From: Nephrocerus scutellatus
Taxonomy: Eukaryota > Arthropoda > Insecta > Diptera > Pipunculidae
Direction: 5' to 3'
Length of the DNA stretch: 64,000 nt
Assembly: GCA_947095585.1 (NCBI GenBank)
Contig: OX352761.1
Location: 94,507,333-94,571,332 of the forward strand
The position numbers and the translations under genes are program-made. A model generated the notes under the pieces. The model was not told the origin of the DNA, made no database searches, and worked only from the letters and a program-made list of their open reading frames with translations. This document shows positions 34,262 to 46,310 of the stretch, piece after piece. Position 1 is the stretch's first letter; every line of letters begins with the position of its first letter.

Positions 34262-34975
34262 TTACTAGCTGATTACGCGGCGTTGCCCAGATATTTATTC
34301 ATCTCAATCTTCTATTAGGCAGGGGTAGAAAATAGAGTGATATCTATCTACAAGGGAAAATGCAGTTTTTATTAACAAAATTTATTTTAAAAAGAAAATA
34401 TTTTAAATTATAGCTATAGTATTCAAATTATAAAATAAAATTAAAAAAACATTCATAAAATTAATTTCAAACAAAACTTGGTTATATACAATGTTGTTAG
34501 TTTCACTTTGAAGAGCAAGAATAAATAAATTCTTAGGTCAACCCAACCCAGAGCAAGCAAAATAAAGTTGCCCGTGGAAAAAACATGGCGATCTCAAACA
34601 TATACTCCGCAGTACTTAATAAACTGTCCGACTTATTGATCGTCAGTTTTTTTACTGGAAATTGCAATCTCTTAAATTTAAAGGGTAGATCCGTCAAAAT
34701 GAGTGTTATCCGTGGGATAAAAAATGTTTCACACTGTCTCTTTTCTGTCAAGATAGTCGCTCCAATTATATTGCCCGGCGTCTCTTTTACGCACAGTCTT
34801 GTGCCGTTGCAAAGTTTTGGCGAGTCGAGAATCCGTAGTAAAATAATTGGAGATCCAGACGAATTAAGTGAGTTTAGGAACTCAGTTAGATAACTAACTT
34901 CCTCATAAGTATCTACAACGGTATCAATACACATATATTCAGTGACTATGCCTATTAACATGGCAAGTATTTGAT
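34262..34975 (-). pseudogene. Helitron Pif1-type helicase C-terminus with probable 3' terminus
   Basis: Minus strand. The 142-codon frame (34961-34533) reads YLTEFLNSLNSSGSP, LLRILDSPKLCNGTRL, ATILTEKRQCETFFIPR and FKRLQFPVKKLTINKS, the C-terminal motifs of Helitron RepHel helicases. It then slips frame through a decayed 'SHGQLYVACSRVG' motif and ends near 34490 with NNIVYNQVL. Helitrons are rolling-circle transposons. The minus strand at about 34290-34262 ends GGGCAACGCCGCGT then AATCAGCTAGT, compatible with a Helitron 3' hairpin plus CTAG terminus. Rep (HUH) motifs were not found. Confidence 0.7.
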
Positions 34976-35044
34976 TGTTTATTTCGTGGTATTCGGTTCA
35001 AAATGGTTCGAAAACCATAGAATCGACACTACTAATGGTTAGGC

Positions 35045-35071
35045 ACAAATATATATATATATATATATATG
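35045..35071. repeat. (AT)n microsatellite
   Basis: About 12 AT dinucleotides. Confidence 0.9.
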
Positions 35072-36229
35072 CAAATATACAAATAAATTCTCTATTTAAT
35101 ATATATAGAAGATTAACTGAAACAAATTTTTTTACTTATGTTTAACTGAAAGCCACATCATGGTAGTGCACGTAAGTAAAATGGCATGACAGGAATGGGG
35201 TTCATCATCTGTGGTTAAAGTTACCGTATCAATATTCATTTTTACCAACAAATAAACCTCATGTGTCCCGCACAAATGTATTATAAGGTGTAAATAAGTC
35301 ATTACTGAATTATACAATTGTGGAACTTATACCAAACGAATCAAATTTAAACGACTTTGACTTTGTTGCAATGTTATTGACCAGATTTTACTCGGCTTCA
35401 ACATTCGCACGGATAACTTCATTGAGTAATTAACCCTATTGAAAAAAGGTACCGCCGTTCTTTCCCTTTCTCACACCGCAGACACATTTTGCAGATTTAC
35501 ATTTAAAACCAGCTTTCGATATGTTCGATATATTGAAACTCTGCGCTAATGGCACTATGTTAAACAAAGCCACGACCCATCCTTAGAGAAACATTTCTTA
35601 TAAAAGTTTGGATATCGCTCAGTTTACAGAGATTTGATAAGTTATATATTTCTTCTGGAAAACATATAATATAATACTTTTAAATTGATTGCTTTAAATC
35701 ATAATCTGTAGTAAAAACATAGTTTGTTTTACAATTCCAACGAGTTAACGATCAACAATTAGTGTATATTTAGATCTTATTTTATTTTCCATACTAAGGA
35801 CTTTCAATTAGTTAAAGAGTAGAGCACTTTAATCGCCAGGTTAGATTTTTTAATGGTTTTCGTGTTTTCGTGAAATGTGTCCGCTAAATAATAGTTTTTT
35901 GTCAAGATAACTAACCAAATTTTATACTATTAGGAAAAGTCAAAAAATTCGGCGTTCGGTTAGGGATCTAGGTCCTGCTGAAGAGATATTTTAATGGTGG
36001 CAACAACGTTTTTTTTTTCACAACTATGAAAGTTTAAGATGATTCAATAAAATGAATTTAATAAAACGCAAAATAATTACAAAATAAAAAGTATATTGAT
36101 TTATAAATAAAATTTAAACTTATGAATTATATGTGGAATACATTATCAGGTGAATGACCCCTTGGTTTCTTTTGCATGATACTGTTAATTTTTTCGAAAT
36201 TTCCAACGTATACCAATTAAAAAATCAAC
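35072..36229. other. AT-rich spacer
   Basis: No gene, RNA or repeat recognised. Its right end would be the promoter region of the small peptide candidate; no confident TATA box was found. Confidence 0.35.
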
Positions 36230-36456
36230 ATGAAAATCGTAATTATTTGCACTTTTTTTATCATTGCTACTTTGCTTAAATTATGTTGTGTAACCTATCG
36301 CCAGAACGAGAAAAATTTGTCAAAACGTGAAAACCGAACTCAGAAAAATGAGGTAGAATTCATTTCATTTTTTTTTCCCACTTTTCTATTTTAACTAAAC
36401 CAATTGTGAAGGCAAAAAACACAGTAAATCATTCAACGTGCATAACTCAACAATAA
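36230..36456 (+). CDS. Candidate small secreted peptide gene
   Basis: The ATG at 36230 opens MKIVIICTFFIIATLLKLCC, a strong signal peptide (hydrophobic core, then CC and VTYRQ), followed by a short basic/Asn-rich segment EKNLSKRENRTQKNE. Unspliced, the frame stops at 36394 (54 codons) after a Phe-rich stretch that looks like intron sequence. If GT at 36353 and AG at 36410-36411 are spliced (59 bp, with a long pyrimidine tract), the peptide continues as AKNTVNHSTCITQQ and stops at 36456. An AATAAA (36452-36457) overlaps that stop codon. The signal peptide, tiny intron and adjacent poly(A) signal fit a compact fly gene for a secreted peptide. The donor (GTAGAA) is weak and no family is recognised. 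Confidence 0.4.
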
Positions 36457-36459
36457 ACC

Positions 36460-37614
36460 ACACATGTAAGGTTATATTTTTATTTTATAATTTATTTCCG
36501 GAATGCGTTATTACCCCAGATAAAGGTCCACTTCCACTTCGTGTAGTACCATTAACATTTCTTTAACTCTAATTAATTCAGGAGCAAACTCTATCGTATT
36601 ATTCTTATAATCTTAATGTTATCTACCTCTAAATAGAGCACCTTCCGGCAGTTAAAGTGTAAATAATCCACCAGAGGAAAGAAGATTCATTATAAAACGG
36701 AAATTCTAGGAATATTCTGTTGGCATTTGGGTTAAACGAGTAGTTACGTTACGAGTAGTTACGATGACAAGAGCGCTGTCATCTTCCGCATGAAGGGACT
36801 GACGACGATTATGTTATGTATGTACGAAATTAAAATCACTCAGCAACACCAACCACCCAGCGAATACTACATTGTTTCTTCCTGTCTTTCATCCTGTACG
36901 GAGGAAGGCCAGAGACCAATCAGCCACCACTCAAGTGCGCTACTTATCTTCATCCTTCATGAAAACTTTCAAAGCTGAGACAACAAAGCTATATGTAGGG
37001 AAAAGTCATCACCACTTAGTGTAACACTTTGCTACAAAGGATATTCAGCGCACGTTGCAGTCATTAAGAGTGGTTAGTGGTTGACAGGGGGAAGCTTGTG
37101 CTGTGCATACAACTGAACTCCCGAAAGGCAATAACAATTCTGACATAAACGGAATGTAAAAGAATCGAGGTTTCCATTCAACTTTTCCATTACGTATTCA
37201 CGTTAATTGTACCGGGTCGTACTCCTTTGGCAGCTACTATCCTCGGAAAGGAATGCTAGGCTCATCTTAACAGGATAGGGGAAACACAATTTTCTTTTGT
37301 ATTCCGTATCATGTACAAAAATTCAATTCAATCCCAATGTTGTACTGTATGAAAACAAAAATCCATGTTTTCCTAAAAATGAAACTGAAAGCAAATTTGG
37401 AACGGACGTGACTTCATTTATAACGATAATACGAGCAACAATAATGCATTGCATATTGTTGCTGGATTAGTGTGTCGCTAGGATCCATGTAAAGCAGATC
37501 GTTTATAGTCAACGACAAAAGCTAATATAATAACATCGACTTACCGAACGTTTCAATTCATTACGGTACAGTAAACCTGACACGATGATTGAATTTCAAT
37601 AGCTCGGTTTTATT
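36460..37614. other. Spacer without recognised gene
   Basis: No supported feature. The frame at 36790-36978 shows no domain. Confidence 0.35.
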
Positions 37615-37935
37615 TTAATTTTTTATAATTAGCACATCCTTTTAAGGATTCGCACCCTTATGATGCCTTGGCACAGCAATGGCTTGGATTTATTGGAATA
37701 TAAGAAGGAAAAGAGCGTTGTGGCGGGTGGAGTTGAATTCATACTTAAGCACTCATAAACTAGAATACTCGTATTTTGCTCAAACCCACATTGTAGGATC
37801 GTATCATATGAACTTTTAATCTAGATAATCGGTGCGGTGTGACAAAATTTGTGCGTTTTGTGGACTTGAATCGAAGCCGGTGTCCCTCAAGTAGGAACCA
37901 ACGGTGCTAAGCACTGCACAATCGACACTGAATGT
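37615..37935 (-). mobile_element. tRNA-derived SINE (family 2), copy 2
   Basis: Reverse complement of the 7155-7562 family. The tRNA-like head is at right (GATTGTGCAGTGCTTAGCAC, then CGGCTTCGATTCAAGTCC). The 3' tail at left, read on the minus strand, is GCTGTGCCAAGGCATCATAA, GGGTGCGAATCCTTAAAAGG, AATTATAAAA. This tail matches the 3' end of LINE family A closely. Confidence 0.8.
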
Positions 37936-38625
37936 TTAACCCTGGGCGCAAAAATATGGCGGTAATTATTTTATTTGAATACAAAACACGAATGTACGAT
38001 TTCAGGAGCTACTACTTAAAAATTCTGAAAAATACAAAAAATTCAAATTCTAATGGTATGAGCACGAGCACAAAATATGATGAAAACCGTACGGAAATTG
38101 TATAAAACCTCTACACAAAGTTTGAACGTAATCGGTTGTTAAATGCAAAAAAATTTAAAAAAAGAATCGATATATATATAATATACATTTACTGAAGATC
38201 CCCGTCCCGTTCTTTATATTTTAATTTTTATTGTTATTTATTATTGTTGTAGCCCCTGCTAATAATATGGTTTTATGGTTGTAGGGCTCTAAGGATATTA
38301 AAGGAAAGCTTTTGATCGACATAATTTCACAATTTAGATTCTGGCTCTATGAAATTAATCCCAACTGAAATTAGTCCAAAAAAATTTAATAACTCTGAAA
38401 AATCTAAATTCTGTTACTTTTTTAATTTCTTGATTTGGATGTTAATTCGTTTTCGCATTTGGGGTTATTTCATTATTCTTGGAACTTATTTCAATGGCAT
38501 TTTTATCATTGGGATTTATTTCATTTAGGACCTATTTCATAGAGCCTAACATTTCACAGTCAGAAGCTTTTTATTGCCACTTTTGAAACTAATAAAAAGT
38601 GTCAAATTGAGTACTTTTTCAAATT
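37936..38625. other. AT-rich spacer
   Basis: No gene. ATTTCA words with degenerate direct repetition occur near 38340-38550. Confidence 0.35.
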
Positions 38626-40187
38626 CTCTATATTAACTTCGCGTGCACGTGGCTGGCTGGGTGGCTGGCTGGTCAGATTTTCTGATCAATTTTTATCCCT
38701 TCCCATAGCCCGATTTTATTGAAATTTTTCACACATGTGTATTTCCGGTGACAATACTTTCTACTATTCTATTCGAGGGGCTCCCATACAAATATTTTAC
38801 AAAATTTACCCGATTTTCTTTAAATTTACATGTACACATGTGTGTCTTCGATGGAAAACACTTCTTGTAAAAATTTGGAGCGATCGGCCTTTTGGGGACC
38901 CCAATATACAATTTTTAAATATCGCTATATCGAATCATATTACGGCAAAGTCTGAGCTCTGTGCTTTGTGAGCAGCGCTGTTCGCTGCCGCTGCGTCATT
39001 TGGTGGATAATTTTGCCCGGGTTCGTGGGGCCCCATAAATTTTTTTTAAAAAAATTAACCCCTGAGCCCGAGTGGTGCCTATGTTAATTTTTAAATTCTC
39101 TTTATTTACTTCGCTTGGCCGTGGCACGTCCGGTTGTCGGTCGGTCGGTCGGTTTGTCGTTGAAGCTTGCGATCAATTTTTAAACCACTTTCCGAATCCC
39201 GATTTCATTAAAATTTTGCACAAATGTGTATTTTTAAATTCTCTATATTAACTTCACTTGCCCGTGGCACGGATGTCGGACGTCTGTCGGGCGTGTGTCG
39301 TGGAATCTTGCGATCAATTTTTAACCCACTTCCCAAAGCCCTATTTTATTAAATTTTGCACACATGTGTATTTCCGGAGACAACACTTTCTATTAAAATT
39401 TTAAACGGTGTCGGGGGGCTCCCCTACAAATATTTTACAAAATTTTACTTGATTTTCTTCAAATTTAATGCACATGTGACACCGGGCCCGGGTTCGTGGG
39501 GCCCCATACAATTTTTTAAAAGAATTAACCCGATTTTCTTCAAATTTTATATACGTATGTATCTCCGATGAAAAACACTTTTTGTAAAAGACCCCAGGCC
39601 CCAGGGTCGTGGGGCTCCAAATTTTTTTTTAAAAAAATTACCCGATTTTCTTCAAATTTTATATACGTATGTATCTCCGACAAAAATTTTTTTGTAAAAG
39701 TTTTGGAGACCCCTGGCCCCAGGGTCATTGGGCCCCATTTTTTTTAACCCGGTTTTTTTTAATTTTATATACGTGTGTATCTCCGATGGGCCATACTCCG
39801 ATAGACAACACTTTTTGCAAAAATTTTTGTGGCCCATAAAAATTTTTCAAAAAAATTAACCCGATTTTCTTAAAATTTTATATATATATGTGTATCTCCG
39901 ATGGTCAAAATTTTTTGTAAAAGTTTTGGAGTGAGGCCCTGAGGCCCGAGGGTTGTCCATATAATTTTTTAAAAAATTAGCTCGATTTTCTTCAAATTTT
40001 AAACTCATGTGTATCACTGATGGACAAAACTTTTTGTAAGTTTGTTGGAGTGATCGGGCCCTGACCCCGTGTAGTGTCCATGTAAATTTTTTTAAAAATT
40101 AGCGCGGTTTTCTTCAAATTTTAACACATCTCCTATTAGAGAATTTACATGAAAAATTGTATTTTTATGGGTTGTTTTTTTTAAGAA
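38626..40187 (+). mobile_element. Stack of DINE-like elements: three heads, one tail
   Basis: Heads (AAATTCTCTATATTAACTTC or a close variant) occur at about 38627, 39094 and 39230, followed by (GGCT)n, (GTCG)n and GTCGGACGTCTGTCGG microsatellites. Core units with ACACATGTGTAT/ACGTATGTATCTCCGA words run from 39355 to about 40120. One tail lies at 40130-40187 (CTATTAGAGAATTTACATGA, then TTTTTATGGGTTG plus a T run). The pattern is best read as successive insertions or head-switching. Several core units carry a TATACGTATGTA variant that is local to this stack. Confidence 0.8.
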
Positions 40188-40379
40188 TATAACATATTTT
40201 AGCAACACTCCACAATTCTATGATATAAAAATCGATTTCACTATATTTCAATTCCTATATATACAGTGTTACCAGTCACAAATTAATATCGTAGTTTTAT
40301 GTTGTTGCTTTAAAATTATTGTAAATAAAGTAAATTCTCATACCAGGCTCAAGCCCTTAGTTCAAGGTGCGCATTGAGG

Positions 40380-42620
40380 TGTTTCAATCGTATGGTCTGA
40401 CTACACAGTCCAGCAATTCTGGCACTGATCGAAACTCAAGTATTTGAGAATTCTGATACTTCGGATTTTAATCTGCCTGGGTATAGCTTAGTGCCATTAT
40501 TTTTCCCCAGACACGGGCTCGCAATTTATGTCCGTAGTGATGTAGCGTTTAAACTCTTGCCTCATTCAAGACAATGTTCAAATGCATTCCAATTTAATTT
40601 CATATGGCTGAGACTAATGGTACAAGGGCGCAAAATTCACTACTGTTTTCTTTATGGAAGCTCCACCTTAGACAGAGTTTCAAATCTTCACGAGTTTGAT
40701 GCACTGTCTGACTCAATTCCAAGAATTGTCACAAATGGTAGCACTGAAATCGTTATTGCGGGCGATTTCAATGTACACAATTCTGTGTGGCTTCGCCATT
40801 CTTGCCAGACAACACCCGTAGAAAGGAAAGTTGAATTATTAGCTGAGTTTAATATTCTAACCATTCTAAGGAAAACCGAACAAATTTTAAACGAGCTAGA
40901 AATTATTGCAATGCTTATCTTTGGCGAGTCAAATTCGACTACGACCAAAAAAAAATACAATGTCCCAAAGGTAGTAAACAATTTTTGGTTATTCGTAAAA
41001 ACGAATCAAAAATACAGCCTCGTCGTCAATTCCAACGCTCATTATAATTACACTCCAGTTGGCAATTCTAAACACAAAGCAAATCTGTTTGCAGCACATT
41101 TTGCAACTAGCTCCACGCTTCCAGATTGTGCATTGATGCCGCCTGCAGCTCCGAGTATTGAACACTCTACGGGACAGATCTTCATTCGGACTAGTGCAGT
41201 TGCTAGAGTTTTAAACGATCTCAACATTCACAAATCCGCTGGGCCATATGGTATTTCCCCATTAGTTCTGAAGAGGTTTTCTTACAAGCTGGCATTACAA
41301 GTGCGTAAGCTTTTCCATCCATCCTATGCCTCTGGACCCTTCCCGAGAAGTTGGAAAACAGCCTTTTCCAGCCCATAGCCAAAAAAGGCGAGCCGTTGTC
41401 TCCTTCTTCGTACCCATAGCACTTACATCAATTCTTTCCAAGGTCATGGTAACGCTGATCAATTTTCAGCTCATGAAATATCTTGAAACCAACAAAATCT
41501 TTAGCGACCAGCAGTACTGATTTCGTGGACAACGTTCCACTGGTGATTTGATGGTACATCTTACCGAACAGTGGAACCGGTCTTTGCATCAATTTGGTGA
41601 AAGCAAAGCTGTTGCACTCGATATTTCCAAAGCATTTGACAGAGTTTGGCATCAAGCTCTTTTGTCCAAAATGTGTGCTTATGGAGTCAAAGAAAAACTG
41701 CTTCATTGGAATAGAAGCTATCTTTTTGCTCGCTCAATTCAAGTTGTATTGGACCGTTTCAAGTTTAAAGTACATCACATAAATGCTGGCGTTCCCCAGG
41801 GCTTTGTTTTGTCCCCAACACTCTTTCTCATTTTTATTAATGATCTCTTATCTGTGACTTTAAACCTAATTCACTCTTTCGCTGACGACAGCACTGTCAG
41901 CTTCTCATATATGTTGAACGAACGTCACTCCACTTCTCATGTGGAACTCAAACATCTTAATTCTAATTCTTAACTAGACAGCATAATAAAATAGGGAGAA
42001 AACAATCGAGTAGAATTTAATGCTTCTAAAACCCAAGGCTGTCTCCTGTCGTCTAAGCGAATCCCAAATCCCATGCCATTATCCATGAATGGCAATTGCA
42101 TCAAGGTTACTGAAAATCTCGAAATTATGTGCGTTAACGATAAGCTTCGTTGGAATGACCACATATTTACCGTCACCAAAAATGCTGCGAAATGTTTAGG
42201 TTTTCTAAGCCGCTGCAAGAAAAATGTCACTCCCTCTGATCTGGCTACTATCTACAAGGCTTTTATTCGCCCACCCACACCACCTTGCATCATCTAGATA
42301 GAAGAAAAAACCGTGCGATAAAACTTATCGGTGACGAAAACATTGCGAAATCAATTGATTCGCTTGAACACCGCAGGAACGTCTCCTGCTTGTCACTCTG
42401 TTATTGCTCCTTCCACCAGCGGTGCTCAAGAGAAATAGCCAACTGCATGCCACCTCTCCTTGAATTCAACGGCAATAATCGTGGCGCTCCAAATGCTCAT
42501 CAGTTTACCCTTAAGCCCATTTTCGGAAGTACAGTTAAGTTCAGGGATTCGTTCTTCAGCCGTACAACACGTATGTGGAATGCTTTCCCAGGCTCTGTCT
42601 TTCCACATCACTATGATCAA
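40380..42620 (+). mobile_element. LINE family A, copy 3 (longest; includes endonuclease part)
   Basis: Gives the most upstream part of this family. The endonuclease segment is ETQVFENSDTSDFNLPGYSL (about 40428) and HGLAIYVRSD. It continues with EIVIAGDFNVHNSVWLRHS (40747, catalytic D/N), and then an internal deletion joins it to a linker. The reverse transcriptase starts SAGPYGISPLVLKR (41237) and continues VALDISKAFDRVWHQAL (41608), GVPQGFVLSPTLFLIFINDL (41787) and SFADDSTVSFSY (41875, intact ADD). The C-terminal domain ends near WNAFPGSVFPHHYDQ (42577). Multiple stops make it dead, and the 3' tail is missing. Confidence 0.85.
40491..41378 (+). pseudogene. LINE A endonuclease/reverse-transcriptase fusion remnant
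   Basis: A continuous 295-codon frame in copy 3. The first two thirds are the EEP endonuclease with GDFNVHNSVW. The last third is the reverse-transcriptase fingers up to PRSWKTAFSSP, where a stop replaces the usual continuation 'PI.KKG'. Its length comes from chance survival of the frame. The endonuclease lacks the C-terminal catalytic SDH part because of the internal deletion. Confidence 0.75.
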
Positions 42621-42650
42621 TCTAGATCTAGACGGTTGTTTGACCACTAA

Positions 42651-43704
42651 AAACAGAACCGTCACCAACCACATACTCGTACAGATATATTTCGGCGCGA
42701 GCGTTGGGACTTAAAAAAAACCATAACATAAAAATTAAATATTGAAATATTTATATTCTTAATATCAAAGAGACTCCGCTCCACAATCAACAAGCTAGAC
42801 CGCTTTCAGCGAAGTTAAAAAGTTAAAAATTAAATTGAATACAAATTATGTCAGGATCTTAAGATAAGAAGGCATGCACCAGTTTGGGTAGTTGTGGCTG
42901 TGTCTGGAATGACAAAAGTTCAAGAACACGCCAGTATGTCTTCATATCTTTATTATATTTGAGGTTAAATTTGTTTACAATAAGTGTTGTTGAGGAGTGG
43001 ATATACCAACATAACAGTACGAGTATTAAGGTCCAGAATGTTATATTGATGTAATCGATTTTTTGCTACGGTCAATTTGGCGAATTACATACCTATATGT
43101 AATCAAATCCTTAAATAGCGATGGTTGCGGTTAAGGTACTAACAATTTTTCTATACAACAATATGATTTGTTTTATTTTATTTCATAAATTAAGCGTCGA
43201 CACATCATTTTTTGTACTTTGGTAGGATAAGATAAATGAAATCTGTTTCAAATGTCATATAATATGCGAGGATGCATATGACATACAGACACGCAAGCAG
43301 CACATGTTGGGAAAATTAAACGAGACTACTCGTCTAAGTAAAGGGTGAGCTAAAAGAAGAATTAGAAAGCAACATTAGGAACAAACAATACAATCCTTAA
43401 GCCTGGCAACCTTCTGTACGTAATTCCGCTGTCTTTTGTGTGTTTTATATATACATCATATATGTACACATTATATAATGGAAAAATGAAGCGAAAACAG
43501 AAAACCTCCTTACTTTGGTAATATGAAGGAAATACTAGCATACCTTTTACCTCTATGGTTTTACTACTAATAAAGCGTAAAACCAACCACACTGCGATGG
43601 AAAACAATCACTTCTTTCCAAAAAATTAAAAAAGGCAAAACGCAGTTTGTTGTGATAGAAATTAAAGGCCTATAGCGGTTATTGCGTTGGACTCAGATTT
43701 GTTT
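42651..43704. other. Spacer without recognised gene
   Basis: AT-rich. A stretch near 42875-42945 (CAGTTTGGGTAGTTGTGGCT) may be decayed transposase but is too short to support. Confidence 0.3.
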
Positions 43705-44045
43705 TTATAATTTGCGCACGCGAAAGGGGTTCGCACGCTTATTATGTCCGGCTATATGCTTGGCAGAGCATGGTCGTTCAGGAAAGGGAGGATGAGAAAA
43801 GAGGAGATGCTTATGATCTTGTGTTTTGAATGCCTGTGGATCATAGTGATGTGAAATGACAGAGTTTGGCAAAGCATTCCACATATGTGTTGAACAGCTA
43901 AAGAAACAATCCCTGAACTCAACTGTACGTCCGAACATAGGTTTGAGGGTAAACTGATGAACATTCATGGCGCCACGAGTATTACGGTTGAATTCAAGGA
44001 GAGGTGGCATGCAACTGGCTTTTTTCTTGAGCATCGCTGGTGGAA
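43705..44045 (-). mobile_element. LINE family A, copy 4, 3' end only
   Basis: Minus strand. About 109 codons of the C-terminal domain (CMPPLLEFNRNTRGAMNVHQ, then WNALPNSVISHHYDPQAF), followed by the family tail GCCAAGCATATAGCCGGACA and GTGCGAACCCCTTTCGCGTG. It is the least damaged copy of this segment and is strongly 5'-truncated. Confidence 0.85.
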
Positions 44046-45050
44046 GATGCGATAGAACAGTTTACTCATATGTCACAGCAATTGAATTATAACAACAACC
44101 ATGCTGAGCAAACTACAGTTTCTTTGCCTAGAATGTATACAGAGCATGACTGAAATCGATTCAACAGTGAAACATCGTTATAGTATGTAAGTAAGTATAG
44201 AAAAAACTTGTTTATTTAAGAACAGTGTATTGAAAATCAAATATCATATTTGTATGCTCCCATACAATTATTTTTAACAAATCTTATGTTTTCATAAATT
44301 GTCCCTAGTTTTAAAATTTTGCTAACGAAACATGGCACCGTCATATTTTGGAACGGATTAGACACCTGGGTATTCATATGTACCCCCTGGCTTGGAAGAA
44401 AAAACACAATTTAGTTAATTAAATATGTTACATGCTTATTGTTATTTGTTATACATAACTTATGTAAATAATTAATTACATATTTTATACACTTTTGATT
44501 AAATTTTTGGAAAAGTCATCGTGAAAATAAAAAAGATGAGCGTGTAACCTTTACGAGCGATTAAAGTGAAATTTATTTGACGTTGTGGTCGATATTACGA
44601 TTAAATTAAAAGGCAAAAACAGTCCTACATACCGAATTTCATTCGAATTGCCTGAGAAATTGGTTAGTTGCCAAAATGCCAGACCCTATTGGCCAGATCC
44701 CTGAATTTCCATAGGAACAAGTCTTATACTCGCATCTTAGTTCAAAATATCGATTTTCATACGAATCGCTAGAGAAATGGCTTAGTTCCCGAAAATTCAG
44801 ACCCTATTGGTCAGATCAAAGAATTGATAAATTAAAATACAATAAAAATTAATAAGCGTATTTAAATGTTCACAATGTGGGTGTAGTAGTGCAGCTGTGG
44901 TCGTAGGAATATATATATATCTATGTATATAAAGTAGAGAATTTGTTTGTATATTTGTAAATATATATATTTGTGCCTAACTTGCTCTGGAACGCCTTGA
45001 CCAATTTCAACCAAACTTGGTATACATATTAGTTACTATGTGGAATCAAA
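44046..45050. other. Spacer; left flank of the minisatellite
   Basis: The stretch near 44290-44395 (TTTTCATAAATTGTCC, then CGTCATATTTTGGAACGG) resembles 61262-61360, hinting at another dispersed repeat. From 44980, GGAACGCCTTGACCAATTTC begins a repeat-like unit that leads into the minisatellite. Confidence 0.4.
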
Positions 45051-45059
45051 CATAGGTGG

Positions 45060-46310
45060 TGGGGGGTAGCACGTTTTTTGGTTGGGGGAGGCGTGGCAGG
45101 CGATTTTAGTGTCGCACCCACCGTTTTCGGTATCGCCGAGTGGAATAGTGCTGGTAGTACACTCCTACGGGTGAGTTGTATTCCCGCAGGGGGGTGGGTA
45201 ATCGATATTAGTGTCAATTTTATGGTTTTCTAGGTCGCTGAGTAGAATGGTTATGGTAAGACGGCTCTAGGAGGATTGGGTCGATAACTGAGGGGGGAGG
45301 GTGACCGATATTAGTGTCGATGCTATGGTTTTCTGGGTCGCTGAGTAGAATGGTGATGGTAAGACAGCTCTAGGGGGATGGGGTGATAACTGAGGGGGGG
45401 TGATCGATATTAGTGTTGATTCTATGGTTTTCGGGGTCGCTGAGTGGAATGGTGATTGTAAGACAGCTCAAGGGGGATGGGGTAATAACTGAGGGGGGGG
45501 GGTGATCGATATTAGTGTTGATTCTATGGTTTTCGGGGTCGCTGAGTGGAATGGTGATAGTAAGACAGCTCTAAGGGGATGGGGTTTATAACGGAGGGGG
45601 GTGACCGATATTAGTGTTGATTCTATGATTTTCGTGGTCGCCGAGTTGAATGGTGATTGTAAGACAGCACTAGGGGGATGGGGTGATAACTGAGGGGGGG
45701 GTGATCGATATTAGTGTTGATTCTATGGTTTTCGGGGTCGCTGAGTGGAATGGTGATAGTAAGACAGCTCTAAGGGGATTGGGTTGTTAACGGAGGGGGG
45801 TGACCGATATTAGTGGTGATTCTATGATTTTCGTGGTCGCCGAGTTGAATGGTGATGGTAAGACAGCTCTAGGGGGATGTGGCGATAACTGAAGGGGGGG
45901 GGGGTGACCGATATTAATGTTGATTCTATGGTTTTCGTGGTTTCGATTTTATGGTTTTTGGGGTCGCTGAGTAGAATGGTTATGGTAAGACAGCTCTAGG
46001 GAGATGGGGTCGATAACGGAGGAGGGGGTTACCAATATTAGTGTCGATTTTATATTTTTCGGCGTCGTTGAGTTAAATAGTGATGGTACGACAGCTCAAG
46101 GGGGATGGAGTCGATACGTCAGGGGGATGACCGATATTAGTGTCCATTCAATAGTTCTCGGGGCCACTGAGTTTAATAGTGTTGGTAGGACACTCCTACG
46201 GGTGAGTTGTCTCCCCGGAGGGGGGAGGGTGACCGATATTAGTGTCGTTCCCATAGTTTTCGGGGTCGCTGAGATGAATAGTGGTGTTTAGAATGGTACT
46301 CGGTGACCAT
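45060..46310 (+). repeat. G-rich minisatellite, unit about 100 bp, about 12 copies
   Basis: Starts of the word GA(C/T)CGATATTAGTGT lie at about 45098, 45200, 45303, 45402, 45504, 45603, 45703, 45802, 45905, 46031, 46129 and 46231, a spacing of 99-103 bases except one of about 126. Each unit also carries TCTATGGTTTTCGGGGTCGC, TGAGTGGAATGGTGATGGTA, AGACAGCTCTAGGGGGATGG and a run of 5-11 G. Units differ by point changes, so homogenisation is incomplete. Open frames through it only spell the repeat. Confidence 0.95.

Noticed and set aside
46004..46291. 95-codon frame with repeated DIS-type peptide motifs
   Set aside because: The frame only translates minisatellite units; repeats of DNA explain the peptide repeats.
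45060..46310. CRISPR-like array of regular repeats
   Set aside because: Repeats are about 100 bp, directly abutting without unique spacers, in a fly genome; it is a minisatellite.
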